52,442 nucleotides of DNA from an uncultured Lachnospiraceae bacterium (GCA_947053345.1 CAMRSM010000029.1:1-52442); one strand, 5' to 3'. Counted from the stretch's first letter, positions 1-8,472 are shown. The notes: generated by a model from the sequence alone, not told the origin. Numbers and translations are program-made.

Positions 1-52
1 GAGCGCCGCCCTGTCACGGCGGAGGTCGCGGGTTCGAGTCCCGCTTAGGTCG
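1..52 (+). tRNA. tRNA-Asp (GTC), 5' part cut by window edge
   Basis: Only the 3' part is present. The anticodon stem-loop CCGCC-CTGTCAC-GGCGG carries anticodon GTC (Asp). The T arm GCGGG-TTCGAGT-CCCGC occupies 28-44, followed by the 3' acceptor strand and a G discriminator at 52. CCA is not encoded. The D arm and 5' acceptor strand lie outside the window. Confidence 0.93.
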
Positions 53-98
53 TTTTCATAGAAAGAGGATATAAGATTTATCCATATAAATTTTATGC

Positions 99-127
99 TT
101 GCAAAGTTTCTGTGAAAGGTATATAAT
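99..127 (+). promoter_or_regulatory. Sigma-A promoter for tRNA-Val/tRNA-Leu
   Basis: TTGCAA (99-104) and a perfect TATAAT (122-127) are separated by 17 bp. The predicted transcript start, near 134, falls just before tRNA-Val at 138. The tRNA-Asp upstream may also be read through. Confidence 0.7.
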
Positions 128-137
128 ATAATAGCAT

Positions 138-210
138 GGAAGTTTAGCTCAGCTGGGAGAGCATCTGCCTTACAAGCAGAGGGTCATAGGTTCGAACCCT
201 ATAACTTCCA
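138..210 (+). tRNA. tRNA-Val (TAC)
   Basis: Complete 73-nt cloverleaf. The acceptor GGAAGTT (138-144) pairs with AACTTCC (203-209), with discriminator A at 210. The anticodon loop is CTTACAA with anticodon TAC (171-173), reading GTA/GTN valine codons. CCA is not encoded. Confidence 0.97.
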
Positions 211-260
211 TTTGTGGTATGCCTGCATGTGCGATTGCTTGTACGTTGGCTGCTGCATAT

Positions 261-344
261 GCGGGTATGGTGGAATAGGCAGACACAAGAGACTTAAAAT
301 CTCTCGGAGGCAACTCCGTGCCGGTTCAAGTCCGGCTACCCGCA
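261..344 (+). tRNA. tRNA-Leu (TAA)
   Basis: 84-nt tRNA with the long variable arm expected of a class II tRNA. The acceptor GCGGGTA (261-267) pairs with TACCCGC (337-343), with discriminator A at 344. The anticodon loop CTTAAAA gives anticodon TAA (295-297). Confidence 0.97.
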
Positions 345-430
345 GTGTCTATGAGGGGGAATTCCGGTTTGCGTGGAAGCGGTCGGGGTTCTTTTTTGCG
401 TGTGGGCAGAAAAGACGGAGGTTATGCTTT

Positions 431-1057
431 ATGTGCGGAAGATATTATGTGGATGATGGGACGGTGCGGGAAATTGAAAAACTTGTGCGCCAGGTGGATG
501 AGGGCAGACAGCAGGGCAGTCTTTCGTTTGCCGCATTGCAGGCAAAGGATATATGTCCGACGGAGATAGCTCCGGTTCTCGCGGCATCAAACACAGGCAG
601 CCGTCTGTGCTGCCGTATGCAGCGGTGGGGATTTTTGGGGCAGGTTTCCGGTTCTGGCCATGCCGGGAAAAAACTTGTTTTTAATGCCAGATGTGAGACG
701 GTAACAGAGAAGCCAATGTTTTCTGCCGCCGTTGCCAACCGGAGGGCTGTCATTCCTGCCACGTGGTTTTATGAGTGGAACCATGAAAAGGAAAAAAATA
801 TTTTTTCCCGGAGGGGAGGAGAGGTGCTGTTTATGGCAGGCTTTTATGACCGATATCCGGACGGGGAACATTTTGTGATCCTTACCACACAGGCCAATGA
901 ATCCATGAGACCGGTGCATGACCGGATGCCGCTGGTTTTGGAGGAGGAGGATATCCGTCCGTGGATACTGGAACCGAACCGGACGATGGATTTTTTAGGG
1001 AAAAAACCCTGCCTGTTGGAAAGAAAATCCCCGTATGAGCAGCTGTGCCTGTTTTAA
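431..1057 (+). CDS. yedK: SOS response-associated peptidase family protein (YedK/HMCES-type)
   Basis: A 208-residue protein of the SRAP family, which crosslinks to and shields abasic sites in single-stranded DNA through the N-terminal cysteine. The start is fixed by MCGRYY: Cys2, exposed after Met removal, is the catalytic residue, and GGAGG lies 10 bases upstream. Other family marks are visible: NARCET with its Asn and Glu, the VIPATWFYEW segment, and the conserved His in MRPVHDRMP. Length is normal for bacterial members. The open frame extends upstream through tRNA-Leu, but that part is not coding. The neighbour is dinB under LexA control, which fits a DNA-damage role, although I see no LexA box in front of this gene itself. 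Confidence 0.93.
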   Translation: MCGRYYVDDGTVREIEKLVRQVDEGRQQGSLSFAALQAKDICPTEIAPVLAASNTGSRLCCRMQRWGFLGQVSGSGHAGKKLVFNARCETVTEKPMFSAAVANRRAVIPATWFYEWNHEKEKNIFSRRGGEVLFMAGFYDRYPDGEHFVILTTQANESMRPVHDRMPLVLEEEDIRPWILEPNRTMDFLGKKPCLLERKSPYEQLCLF

Positions 1058-1071
1058 GGGATAGTTAATGG

Positions 1072-1096
1072 CGGAAAAGGATTTTCCGGGATTTTT
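1072..1096 (+). terminator. Possible terminator after yedK
   Basis: CGGAAAA (1072-1078) and TTTTCCG (1082-1088) form a 7-bp stem with a 3-base loop, followed by GG and ATTTTT. The stem is AT-rich, so termination may be weak. Confidence 0.4.
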
Positions 1097-1133
1097 GGCA
1101 AAAGATCAACATTTTACCCGAATATTTTCGGAT

Positions 1134-1168
1134 CCAAGTCTTTTTTGGAGACGATAAAAAAGACTTGG
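1134..1168. repeat. Perfect 13-bp inverted repeat upstream of the dinB promoter
   Basis: CCAAGTCTTTTTT (1134-1146) and AAAAAAGACTTGG (1156-1168) are exact inverted copies around a 9-base spacer. The T-run faces the loop rather than following the stem, so this is not a textbook intrinsic terminator. It ends 13 bp before the dinB -35 element. Its function is unknown. Confidence 0.6.
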
Positions 1169-1181
1169 AAGGATATACCGC

Positions 1182-1234
1182 TTGAAATAGGAACGTATGT
1201 TTGCTATTATGGAACCGGAGGTGAACATACGTTT
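1182..1234 (+). promoter_or_regulatory. dinB promoter with two LexA (SOS) boxes
   Basis: TTGAAA (1182-1187), a 17-bp spacer and TATTAT (1205-1210) form a strong sigma-A promoter. GAACGTATGTTT (1191-1202) lies between -35 and -10, and GAACATACGTTT (1223-1234) lies over the start codon. Both match the central GAACRNRYGTTY of the Gram-positive LexA box without mismatch. Their centres are 32 bp apart, about three helical turns, so the two sites face the same side of the DNA. The predicted transcript start, near 1217, rules out the upstream ATG codons as starts. Confidence 0.8.
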
Positions 1235-2471
1235 GGATAAGATTATATTCCATATTGATGTGAATTCAGCCTTCCTTTCATGGGAGGCTGTTTATCGTCT
1301 TGCCCACCTGGGGGAGCCGTATGACCTCAGGGAGATACCCTCGGCAGTTGCCGGGGATACTTCCCTGCGCCGCGGGATTATCCTCGCGAAGTCCATTCCG
1401 GCGAAGCAATGCGGGATACAGACAGGGGAAGCCATCTGGCAGGCGCAGGAGAAATGTCCGGGGTTGCTTTTGGTTGCGCCGGATTATGAATTGTATGAGA
1501 AATGTTCCCGGGCTTTTTTGGATATCCTGCGGGAGTATTCCGACGTGGTGGAACAATACAGCATTGACGAGGCGTTTATTGATATGAGTGCATCCTGCCA
1601 CCTGTTCGGGACGGCGTGGGAGGCGGCGGGAGAGATGCGGGAGCGCATCAAAAGGGAGCTTGGCTTTACCGTGAATATCGGGATTTCAAGCAATAAGCTC
1701 TTGGCAAAGATGGCATCCGACTTCCGTAAGCCCGACCGGGTCCATACTTTGTATCCGGAGGAAATACCGGAAAAAATGTGGCCGCTCCCGGTATCGGATC
1801 TGTTTTTTGTAGGGCGCGCGGCAGCAAAACGGCTTTTCTCGATGGGGATACGAACGATAGGGCAGCTTGCAGGTGCGGATCCGGTATGGCTGAGATCCGT
1901 GCTTAAGAAGCAGGGTGAGGTGATCTGGGCATTTGCCAACGGGACAGATCTTTCACCGGTGCTGGCAGCCCCCATGCCGAACAAGGGGTACGGCAACAGC
2001 ACGACCATTCCGTTCAATGTGGAAGATGCCGCGACGGCAAAAAGAGTGCTCTTAGCCTTGTCGGAGACTTTAGGGGAGAGGCTTCGCGCCGACCGGGCGG
2101 AGGTTTCGGTAGTCTCGGTAGGAATACGGTATGCAGATATGGCCTACGCCTCGCACCAAGAAAGGCTTCGGATCCCGACCAACCTGACCTTGGAACTTTA
2201 TGAGGCGGCATGTGGGTTGTTCGGGGAATTGTGGGATGGCCGTCCCATCCGGCATTTGGGGGTGCATACCAGCGGGGTGGGGGAGGAGAGACCGTACTGG
2301 CAGATGGAACTGTTTGGACATATGGATCATGGGAAGCTTGCGGAAATGGACAGGACATTGGATTGCATCCGCGGGCGCTATGGAAGGGATGCCGTATTGC
2401 GGGCAGGCTTTCTGAACCAGCCGGTCGATCATATGTGCGGGGGGTATCCGGGGAGCGGCGGCAGGGTATAA
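1233..2471 (+). CDS. dinB: DNA polymerase IV (Y-family, DinB)
   Basis: Translesion DNA polymerase of the Y family, about 412 residues. The N-terminus carries the catalytic motif I (HIDVNSAFLSW, with Asp and the aromatic steric gate), and SIDEAFIDMS supplies the Asp-Glu metal ligands. The thumb helix-hairpin-helix and little-finger domains follow. QMELF near the C-terminus resembles a sliding-clamp binding peptide. I chose TTG at 1233: GGAGG sits at 1217-1221, and the ATGs at 1197 and 1209 lie inside the promoter. Transcription is probably LexA-repressed. The small gene at 2544 follows 72 bases later and may share the transcript. Confidence 0.93.
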   Translation: MDKIIFHIDVNSAFLSWEAVYRLAHLGEPYDLREIPSAVAGDTSLRRGIILAKSIPAKQCGIQTGEAIWQAQEKCPGLLLVAPDYELYEKCSRAFLDILREYSDVVEQYSIDEAFIDMSASCHLFGTAWEAAGEMRERIKRELGFTVNIGISSNKLLAKMASDFRKPDRVHTLYPEEIPEKMWPLPVSDLFFVGRAAAKRLFSMGIRTIGQLAGADPVWLRSVLKKQGEVIWAFANGTDLSPVLAAPMPNKGYGNSTTIPFNVEDAATAKRVLLALSETLGERLRADRAEVSVVSVGIRYADMAYASHQERLRIPTNLTLELYEAACGLFGELWDGRPIRHLGVHTSGVGEERPYWQMELFGHMDHGKLAEMDRTLDCIRGRYGRDAVLRAGFLNQPVDHMCGGYPGSGGRV

Positions 2472-2543
2472 TGTTTTTTCGGAGGGAAACGGCGGCAGGA
2501 ACGGATTTTTTGGGGATGTCCCGGCGGAAAAGGAGGAATCTTC

Positions 2544-2855
2544 ATGGCATTCGGGGGATATACAAACAGTGGCAGGAGCGATGCGGGGAGTTTGCGGGGG
2601 ACGCAGAGGGAGGTTGCGTGTGAGTGCTGGTTTACCAGTTCCGGGAAACTGATGCCCCTGATGATAAAGGTAAAGGACGAGGAAGGGCAGATACAGGCCA
2701 TCCGTCCGGTCATTGTCCATTCACAGGAGCGGAAAAGGTACGCGGGGATTTTGTCCGTCGAATTTGACTGTACGCTGACTATTTTCGGGCGGGCCGTCCG
2801 GTGCTGGCTCATTTACTATCCGGACAAAAACCGATGGGTGCTCAATTTTCGTTGA
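2544..2855 (+). CDS. Conserved-looking small protein of unknown function downstream of dinB
   Basis: A 103-residue soluble protein that I do not recognise. It starts at an ATG with GGAGG 8 bases upstream. The composition is predicted beta-rich and basic with several Trp and three Cys, and there is no signal peptide or membrane segment. The spacing from dinB, with no visible terminator between, suggests co-transcription and therefore possible SOS control. It does not look like the YolD partner often found beside Y-family polymerases. Confidence 0.7.
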   Translation: MAFGGYTNSGRSDAGSLRGTQREVACECWFTSSGKLMPLMIKVKDEEGQIQAIRPVIVHSQERKRYAGILSVEFDCTLTIFGRAVRCWLIYYPDKNRWVLNFR

Positions 2856-2978
2856 AGACTGCTAAAAGGGGGGAGGGCAGCGCTGCCCCGGCAAGAGAAG
2901 AGAAAAATATATTTTTGTGGATTTATAATAGATTTCGTTTCGATTTATGGACAAAAATATGCAATGCATGCAAAAGGC

Positions 2979-3007
2979 TTGAAAATTCTACAGAAAAATG
3001 GTATACT
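2979..3007 (+). promoter_or_regulatory. Sigma-A promoter for the chemoreceptor gene
   Basis: TTGAAA (2979-2984), a 17-bp spacer and TATACT (3002-3007). The predicted leader is about 95 bases long before the ATG at 3109. I see no convincing riboswitch fold in that leader. Confidence 0.7.
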
Positions 3008-3108
3008 TTATCAAAACTACATGTTTTCTAATATAAATAGCTGGAAGAACCCCTGATAAGTAACGCGGGAAGGGCAACTGGTAAGAGAATTAGGAGGTCG
3101 TGCAATTT

Positions 3109-4818
3109 ATGGAAAAAATGAAGAAATTAAATGCCAAACTGATGGTTTTTGTATTGTTGCTGGCAGTACTGCTGATTGTGGTCGCGATGGTAGCATTCGG
3201 GTCAAAGTCAAGGGCCCTCGCAGATTCATTGATGGAAGAGCAGCTGAGGTCCACTTGTTTTTTAGTTGATGAGCTGCTTGGCAGAATAAATGCGGATGAT
3301 TATAACCTGAGGGATGGACAGCTGTACAAGGGCGAGGTGAATCTCACCGCCAGGACGGATGAGATTGACAAGATTGGAGATATGACCGGGCTTTCGGTAA
3401 CCATTTTGTGGGGAAATATCAGAAAGACCACGACGATAAAGGATGAGAGCGGCAAGCGTGTGATCGACACGAGCCTTGATGCGGACACGGCGAACAGGGT
3501 ATTGGCAGGGGAATCCCTGTTTTTAAGCCGCCTTATGATCCAGGGGGAGCAATACACCACCTATTACATGCCGTTAAAACAGCCGAGCAGCGGTGAAATC
3601 GTGGGGATTGTCTTTACCGGGAAAATGCGCAGCGAGGTGGATGATTATGTCAACACCAGCGTTTTGGAGGCCGTGGGTATCCTGACAGTAATCAGTATCG
3701 CATTTGCCCTGGTCAGCTGCCTTACGTTCCTGCGCAGGATCACCGGGGCGCTCATGACGACATCGAGCTATATGGCACGCTTGGCAGGCAAGGATTTAAG
3801 CGGAACGATCGAAGACCGGTTCTTAAGCCGCGGGGATGAGATCGGTGATATTGCGCGCAGCCTCAATTCCGTACAGGAGAGTTTCCACGGGGTGATCCGT
3901 GACCTCCAAAATTCTGCGGAAGGGTTGGACACGGAGAACAAGTCTTTCCTTGAGAAATTTAACATGATCTCCCAGAATATCGGAAATATCAATATTGCTG
4001 TCGAGGAGATTGCCAAGGGTTCCACAGACCAGGCAGGTGAGACGGCAAAGGCTTCGGACAGTGTGATCAGCATTGGTGCAGCCCTGGACCAGAATGCCAA
4101 TAATATCCAGGATCTGAACCGGTCCGTGGAATCGATGAACAACTATGCGAAGCAGGCATACGAGGCATTGCAGAAACTCCTTAATATTGGAAAGAAAACC
4201 TCACAGGAAGTTACGGTGCTCAAAGAGGAGACCAACAATACAAACGTCTCTGCGCAAAAGATCAATGAGGCGGTCAGCCTGATTCAGGATATCGCGCAGC
4301 AGACAAACCTTCTCTCGCTGAATGCTTCGATCGAGGCGGCGCGGGCAGGCGATTCGGGCAGGGGCTTTGCGGTAGTGGCGGAGGAGATCCGCAACCTTTC
4401 CGAGGAGAGCAGCAAGGGCGCGGAGCAGATTGCGGAGATTGTCAGCCAGCTGATCCGCAACAGCGATATCAGCGTGGAGCGTATGGGAAGCGTGGAACAG
4501 AATGTCGGTGTCCAGATGGATCAGCTCGACGGACTGAATACCACCTTTGGCGGGCTTGGCAAGGAAATCAGTAAAGTATCGGATGCGGCCGAGAATATTT
4601 CGGAGCAGACAAAGCAGATTACTGTGATGAAGGATGAGATCAGCAATATTGTGGAGCAGCTTGCCGCGATTTCCGAGGAGAATGCCGCATCGACGCAGGA
4701 GACGAGTGCGAGCATGCAGGATCTTTCCTGCGCGATCGACGAGTGTACGGCGGGTACGGATAAGCTTTTAAACCTGAGCGAGGAGCTGTCAAGGAAAGCG
4801 AACGATTTCAGGCTGTAA
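3109..4818 (+). CDS. Methyl-accepting chemotaxis protein
   Basis: A 569-residue transmembrane chemoreceptor that would signal to CheA/CheW. Features in order: TM1 at about residues 10-30, an extracytoplasmic region of about 150 residues consistent with a single Cache sensor, TM2 near 185-205, a HAMP linker, and a long helical cytoplasmic domain. That domain contains the invariant hairpin tip with [18 protein letters not shown] and [14 protein letters not shown]. The start is ATG 3109, 11 bases after GGAGG; the GTG at 3100 is too close to the ribosome site. The ligand cannot be deduced. No other chemotaxis gene is adjacent, so it is probably a dispersed receptor. Confidence 0.93.
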   Translation: MEKMKKLNAKLMVFVLLLAVLLIVVAMVAFGSKSRALADSLMEEQLRSTCFLVDELLGRINADDYNLRDGQLYKGEVNLTARTDEIDKIGDMTGLSVTILWGNIRKTTTIKDESGKRVIDTSLDADTANRVLAGESLFLSRLMIQGEQYTTYYMPLKQPSSGEIVGIVFTGKMRSEVDDYVNTSVLEAVGILTVISIAFALVSCLTFLRRITGALMTTSSYMARLAGKDLSGTIEDRFLSRGDEIGDIARSLNSVQESFHGVIRDLQNSAEGLDTENKSFLEKFNMISQNIGNINIAVEEIAKGSTDQAGETAKASDSVISIGAALDQNANNIQDLNRSVESMNNYAKQAYEALQKLLNIGKKTSQEVTVLKEETNNTNVSAQKINEAVSLIQDIAQQTNLLSLNASIEAARAGDSGRGFAVVAEEIRNLSEESSKGAEQIAEIVSQLIRNSDISVERMGSVEQNVGVQMDQLDGLNTTFGGLGKEISKVSDAAENISEQTKQITVMKDEISNIVEQLAAISEENAASTQETSASMQDLSCAIDECTAGTDKLLNLSEELSRKANDFRL

Positions 4819-4846
4819 CAGGCTTTCATTGGGCAGGAGCGTAAAC

Positions 4847-4885
4847 AAAAAACCACCGGGCAAATAATTTGTCCGGTGGTTTTTG
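4847..4885 (+). terminator. Intrinsic terminator after the chemoreceptor gene
   Basis: CCACCGG (4853-4859) pairs with CCGGTGG (4873-4879), flanked by six A on the left and five T on the right. This is a strong rho-independent terminator and could also act on the opposite strand. Confidence 0.88.
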
Positions 4886-4935
4886 TGGCATAATGGCACA
4901 GGAGAGTGGAGGAACAAATATTTTCATAAAATTGC

Positions 4936-4963
4936 TAATATTTTTTTATGGTCATGTCGATAT
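4936..4963 (+). promoter_or_regulatory. Possible flagellar sigma factor (SigD-like) promoter
   Basis: TAAT (4936-4939), a 16-bp spacer and GTCGATAT (4956-4963) match the SigD/sigma-28 pattern TAAA-N15/16-GCCGATAT at 3 of 4 and 7 of 8 positions. No convincing sigma-A promoter is visible in this gap. Confidence 0.4.
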
Positions 4964-5024
4964 ACAAACCAGATAAGAAGAATACAATCAAATGGATTTG
5001 TATCTGGCTAAGGAGGGCGCAAAA

Positions 5025-5801
5025 ATGAACAAGTTAGGTGCATACAGTGCATATCAGAGCAATGCGGCAGAGAGTTATGTAAAAAATACGAAGGAGACTG
5101 GCCGCGGCGGTGCCACAAGGACAGAGCGTTCCGGAAAGACGGCGGGAAGTACGTCGGCGGAGCGGGCAACACAGACCGAGCTGAACATAAGCGATAAGGC
5201 AAAAGAGCTTTTGCAGCAGCTGAAGGAAAAGTACAAGAATATGGATTTCATGGTAGCCGAATACTCGTCGGCGGAGGAGGCACAGTCCTATCTTTCACGA
5301 GGAACGAAGGATTACAGCGTGCTGATCGACCCGGATACCCTCGAAGCGATGGCGAGCGATGAGGCAACGAAAGAGAAGTACATAAAACTGATTGAGGATT
5401 CTACCACGAAGCTTGACAGCATCAAGGAGGAGCTTACCGAAGAGGCGGAGGAGAGCGGCAGCGAGATCAAGAGCATCGGCATGACGATCGGGAACGACGG
5501 TTCGGTCAGCTATTTTGCGGAGCTTGAGAAAGCAGGGGCAAAGCAGAAAGAGCGCATTGAGAGTTCAAAGGAAAAGAAGGCGGAAGAGAAAAAAGCCGAA
5601 GAGAAGAAAGCGGAGAAAGAGAAGGCAGAGGAGCGCTTAAAGGGCAGCTATGGGGACAGTGCGCTGTCGGCCGAGAAAAAGACCGTGAAGGTTTCGGCAT
5701 CCACTGTTGAGGAACTGCTGGAAAAGATCCGCAAGGTGGACTGGAGTGAGGTAAAAGCGGAAAGACCGGAGACCGGAAGCCGTTTTAACTGTACGATCTA
5801 A
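5025..5801 (+). CDS. Unknown Lys/Glu-rich soluble protein (DUF6033-like)
   Basis: A 258-residue protein without signal peptide or membrane segment. The start is ATG 5025, with AGGAGGG 7 bases upstream. A Ser/Thr-rich N-terminal stretch is followed by a compact region (about 55-175) containing NISDKAKELLQQLKEKY and NMDFMVAEYSS. Next is a highly charged repeat of Glu-Lys-Lys-Ala type (about 180-215), probably helical, and then a short C-terminal segment. It resembles, from memory, a Lachnospiraceae family called DUF6033; I cannot confirm the assignment. The upstream sigma-28-like promoter and the neighbouring chemoreceptor hint at a motility link, which is only inference. Confidence 0.72.
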   Translation: MNKLGAYSAYQSNAAESYVKNTKETGRGGATRTERSGKTAGSTSAERATQTELNISDKAKELLQQLKEKYKNMDFMVAEYSSAEEAQSYLSRGTKDYSVLIDPDTLEAMASDEATKEKYIKLIEDSTTKLDSIKEELTEEAEESGSEIKSIGMTIGNDGSVSYFAELEKAGAKQKERIESSKEKKAEEKKAEEKKAEKEKAEERLKGSYGDSALSAEKKTVKVSASTVEELLEKIRKVDWSEVKAERPETGSRFNCTI

Positions 5802-5817
5802 AATTAATACAGAAATG

Positions 5818-5852
5818 AAAGGCGTGGTTCATGGTGTGAACCCGCCTTTTTT
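5818..5852 (+). terminator. Intrinsic terminator
   Basis: AAAGGCG-T-GGTTCA (5818-5831) pairs with TGAACC-C-GCCTTT (5837-5849) with one internal mismatch, and six T run from 5847 to 5852. It ends the gene at 5025-5801. Confidence 0.87.
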
Positions 5853-6003
5853 GTGTCGTTAGGTACGGACAGCGGAAAGTGCAAGAGGGGGCAGTCCGCT
5901 TCCATGTAAAACGGGAGAACGGGAGTGCTGTGGGATCGTCCCCGGCCGCTTGCTTTCTCCGGATCTTGGCACATATGTTATGGAAAAATATAGGGCTTTT
6001 ATA

Positions 6004-6032
6004 TTGAAATCTGCATTCAAAAGGTCTATAAT
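6004..6032 (+). promoter_or_regulatory. Sigma-A promoter for ktrBA
   Basis: TTGAAA (6004-6009), a 17-bp spacer and perfect TATAAT (6027-6032). The predicted transcript start near 6039 excludes the earlier in-frame starts of the following open frame. Confidence 0.8.
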
Positions 6033-6084
6033 AAGCTGGCAGCCTAGGGTAATGCAATTTTTGGAAAGCGTGTTTGGGGCAACG

Positions 6085-7458
6085 ATGAGAAGAAAAAAAA
6101 GATTTTTTGTGATGACAACAACGCGGATGATCATGGTTGGATTTCTTGCCGCGATTCTTTTGGGGACATTTTTCCTGTCCCTGCCGGCCGCAACAAAGAG
6201 CCGTACCGTGACACCGCTTATTGACGCATTTTTTACGGCGACCACCTCCATCTGTGTGACAGGGCTTTCCACTGTGGTCATGGCGGAGCAGTGGAGCCTG
6301 TTCGGGCAGGTTGTAATCCTGTTCCTGATCCAGTTCGGCGGGCTTGGTATCGTGACTTTTACAACGACGATACTCCTTGTGCTCGGAAAAAGGATATCTT
6401 TAAAAGAACGCTTGCTGTTGCAGGATGCTTACAATCTGGATACCCTGCGGGGATTGGTGCGCATCACGATCCGGATCATCAAGGGGACGCTCCTTGTGGA
6501 AGGGATTGGAGCGCTGTTTTGCTGCATCCGTTTTGTCCCACAGTACGGGTTTTGGCAGGGGATATGGTACGCTGCCTTCCATTCGGTCTCGTCTTTTTGC
6601 AATGCGGGGATTGATTTGTTTGGGAGTGACAGTTTGATCTCCTACCGCGGGGATATTCTGGTCAACTTGGTGACAATGGCACTTATCATTCTCGGCGGTA
6701 TCGGCTTTCCGGTGTGGTGGGAATTTTTGGAGAATGTAAAGGAGATGCGCCGCAAAAAGAGAAGGAACGAGCTTGTGCGCTTCCGGCCGAACCTCCATTT
6801 CCGGATTGCGGTATCCATGACAGCCTTTTTGATTTTAAGCGGTGCGCTGCTCACTTTTCTTTTGGAATATAACAACCCGCAGACATTAAAACCCCTGCCG
6901 TTCGGCGAAAAGCTTCTGGCATCGCTGTTTCAGTCGGTGACACTGCGCACGGCGGGCTTCCAGACAATTCCGCAGCAATGTTTCCGGGAAGGTACGAGCA
7001 TGATCTATCTGATGATCATGTTTATCGGGGGTTCGCCGTCCGGAACGGCGGGCGGGATTAAGACCGTCACGATGGTATTGGTCGTGGCGACGGTCATTTC
7101 CACGGTCGCGGGGCGGAGCGGGACGCAGGTCATGCGGCGGAAGATCGCGGCAAAGGATGTGAGGAAGGCGTTTGCGGTTTTCGGTGTGGGGTTCGGCATC
7201 ATGTTTGTGCTGGTTGTGGCGCTGATGGTTGTGGAACAAGCGGATTTTCTGGATTCATTGTATGAGATGGTATCGGCGACGGCAACCGTGGGGCTCTCCC
7301 GCAATTTTACGGGTTCTTTGTCGGCAACGGGAAAGGTTCTGGTCATCGTGGGCATGTATCTTGGGCGCATCGGGCCGATCACGATGGCATTGGCGCTCAA
7401 TGCCCGCCATGAAAATGCCAGGACAGCATACCCGGAGGGAAGGGTTTTGGTAGGTTGA
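6085..7458 (+). CDS. ktrB: Potassium uptake system, membrane channel subunit (TrkH/KtrB family)
   Basis: Integral membrane K+ (or Na+-coupled K+) translocating subunit, 457 residues, the usual KtrB length. Four repeated TM1-pore-TM2 units are recognisable from selectivity-filter-like turns: TSICVTGLS, SSFCNAGID, TLRTAGFQT and ATVGLS. The conserved Gly-containing gating segment GGSPSGTAGGIKT lies in the third repeat. The start is ATG 6085, giving a basic MRRKKR N-terminus before the first helix; the ATG at 6052 is possible but has a poor ribosome site. The RCK subunit gene follows 51 bases later, so the two form a Ktr operon. Confidence 0.93.
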   Translation: MRRKKRFFVMTTTRMIMVGFLAAILLGTFFLSLPAATKSRTVTPLIDAFFTATTSICVTGLSTVVMAEQWSLFGQVVILFLIQFGGLGIVTFTTTILLVLGKRISLKERLLLQDAYNLDTLRGLVRITIRIIKGTLLVEGIGALFCCIRFVPQYGFWQGIWYAAFHSVSSFCNAGIDLFGSDSLISYRGDILVNLVTMALIILGGIGFPVWWEFLENVKEMRRKKRRNELVRFRPNLHFRIAVSMTAFLILSGALLTFLLEYNNPQTLKPLPFGEKLLASLFQSVTLRTAGFQTIPQQCFREGTSMIYLMIMFIGGSPSGTAGGIKTVTMVLVVATVISTVAGRSGTQVMRRKIAAKDVRKAFAVFGVGFGIMFVLVVALMVVEQADFLDSLYEMVSATATVGLSRNFTGSLSATGKVLVIVGMYLGRIGPITMALALNARHENARTAYPEGRVLVG

Positions 7459-7509
7459 AGCGCATGGGCGGCTCCGCGGTATGTGTGGACATAAAAATGG
7501 AGGAAGATT

Positions 7510-8166
7510 ATGAGTAAGAAGGAATATATCGTCATCGGGCTCGGACAGTTTGGAACCAGCATCGCAAAAACATTGATGCAGAACGACTGCGAGGTGCTGG
7601 CGCTTGATATCAACGAGGAAAAGACACGTGCACTGGCGGACACAGTAACCTGCGCGGTGACCGGGGATGTGAAAGATCCGGAACTGGTCACAGGGCTCGG
7701 CATCCGCAATTTTGACGGTGCGGTCATCGCGATCGGCGAGAACATGGAGGCGAGTATCGTTGCGACCATGATCGTGAACGAACTGGGTGTCCCGCATATA
7801 CTTGCGAAAGCGCAGAGCGAACTGCACGCGAAAATACTGCGCAAGGTTGGGGCAGACCGCGTGGTGCTTCCGGAAAATGAAGTGGGGATCCGCTACGGGA
7901 ATAATCTTGTGCACGGAAACTTTTTCGACGCGGTGGAGCTCTCGCCGGACATCAGCGTTATGGAAATCAACATGCGCCGGGAATGGGAGGGCAAGAGTTT
8001 AAAGCAGCTGAATATGCGCGCAAGATATAAGATTACGGTAATCGGCATTAAGAGTGAAGATGGGTTTGAGGTGAATCCGGACGCGGATGAGCCGCTGCTT
8101 CCCAATTCGCAGCTCGTCGCGATCGGGCGCAACGAGGTTCTGAACCGGCTGGCGGAAGGGCGTTAG
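7510..8166 (+). CDS. ktrA: Potassium uptake system, regulatory RCK subunit (TrkA/KtrA family)
   Basis: A cytosolic 218-residue regulator that forms a nucleotide-gated ring under the KtrB channel. Residues 1-140 form the RCK_N Rossmann fold with GLGQFGTS as the dinucleotide loop and an acidic residue at the end of strand 2 (LALDIN). Residues 140-218 form the RCK_C domain. The length matches KtrA. A GGAGG ribosome site precedes the ATG. It is co-transcribed with ktrB. Ligand (ATP/ADP or NAD) cannot be read from the sequence alone. Confidence 0.94.
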   Translation: MSKKEYIVIGLGQFGTSIAKTLMQNDCEVLALDINEEKTRALADTVTCAVTGDVKDPELVTGLGIRNFDGAVIAIGENMEASIVATMIVNELGVPHILAKAQSELHAKILRKVGADRVVLPENEVGIRYGNNLVHGNFFDAVELSPDISVMEINMRREWEGKSLKQLNMRARYKITVIGIKSEDGFEVNPDADEPLLPNSQLVAIGRNEVLNRLAEGR

Positions 8167-8296
8167 GAACCCCGATGACAATGCTGGATTTTTGAAAGTG
8201 CCGGTTCCCGGAAGATATCCGCAAGGGGCAGGGTATGGTGGTGATTTGAGGGAAACAGCAAAGATGAGGTGGAAGGCGTTTTGGAATCAAGTGTTA

Positions 8297-8373
8297 TGCA
8301 GCGGCAAGAAGACTTTGCTTCTTCTGCCGTTTCCTCATCGGCCAAAACTGCTTACCGGGAACCAGTTTTTTTG
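8297..8373 (+). terminator. Hairpins ending the ktrBA unit (8167-8472 has no gene)
   Basis: The roughly 300-base stretch after ktrA contains no supported gene. It holds an imperfect hairpin (about 8297-8332, CGGCA...TGCCG arms) and then AAAACTG (8344-8350) with CAGTTTT (8363-8369), followed by more T. The second looks like a weak intrinsic terminator. I see nothing else in the gap. Confidence 0.45.
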
Positions 8374-8472
8374 AAACGGGGTCGTTGAGGATGATATGTG
8401 GGCAGTGAGATATGCTTTTGGAAGGTATGAGGCATGGACTAATAAAAAAAATAAATTTTTAAAAAATTTCTC

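Noticed and set aside
1197-1232. Upstream ATG starts for dinB at 1197 and 1209
   Set aside because: Both lie within the -35/-10 region of a strong promoter, whereas TTG 1233 has GGAGG at a proper distance.
3014-3108. Possible cyclic-di-GMP riboswitch in the chemoreceptor leader
   Set aside because: The leader has a few GEMM-like words (GGGCAA, ACGCGGG), but I could not form the conserved paired helices in the right order.
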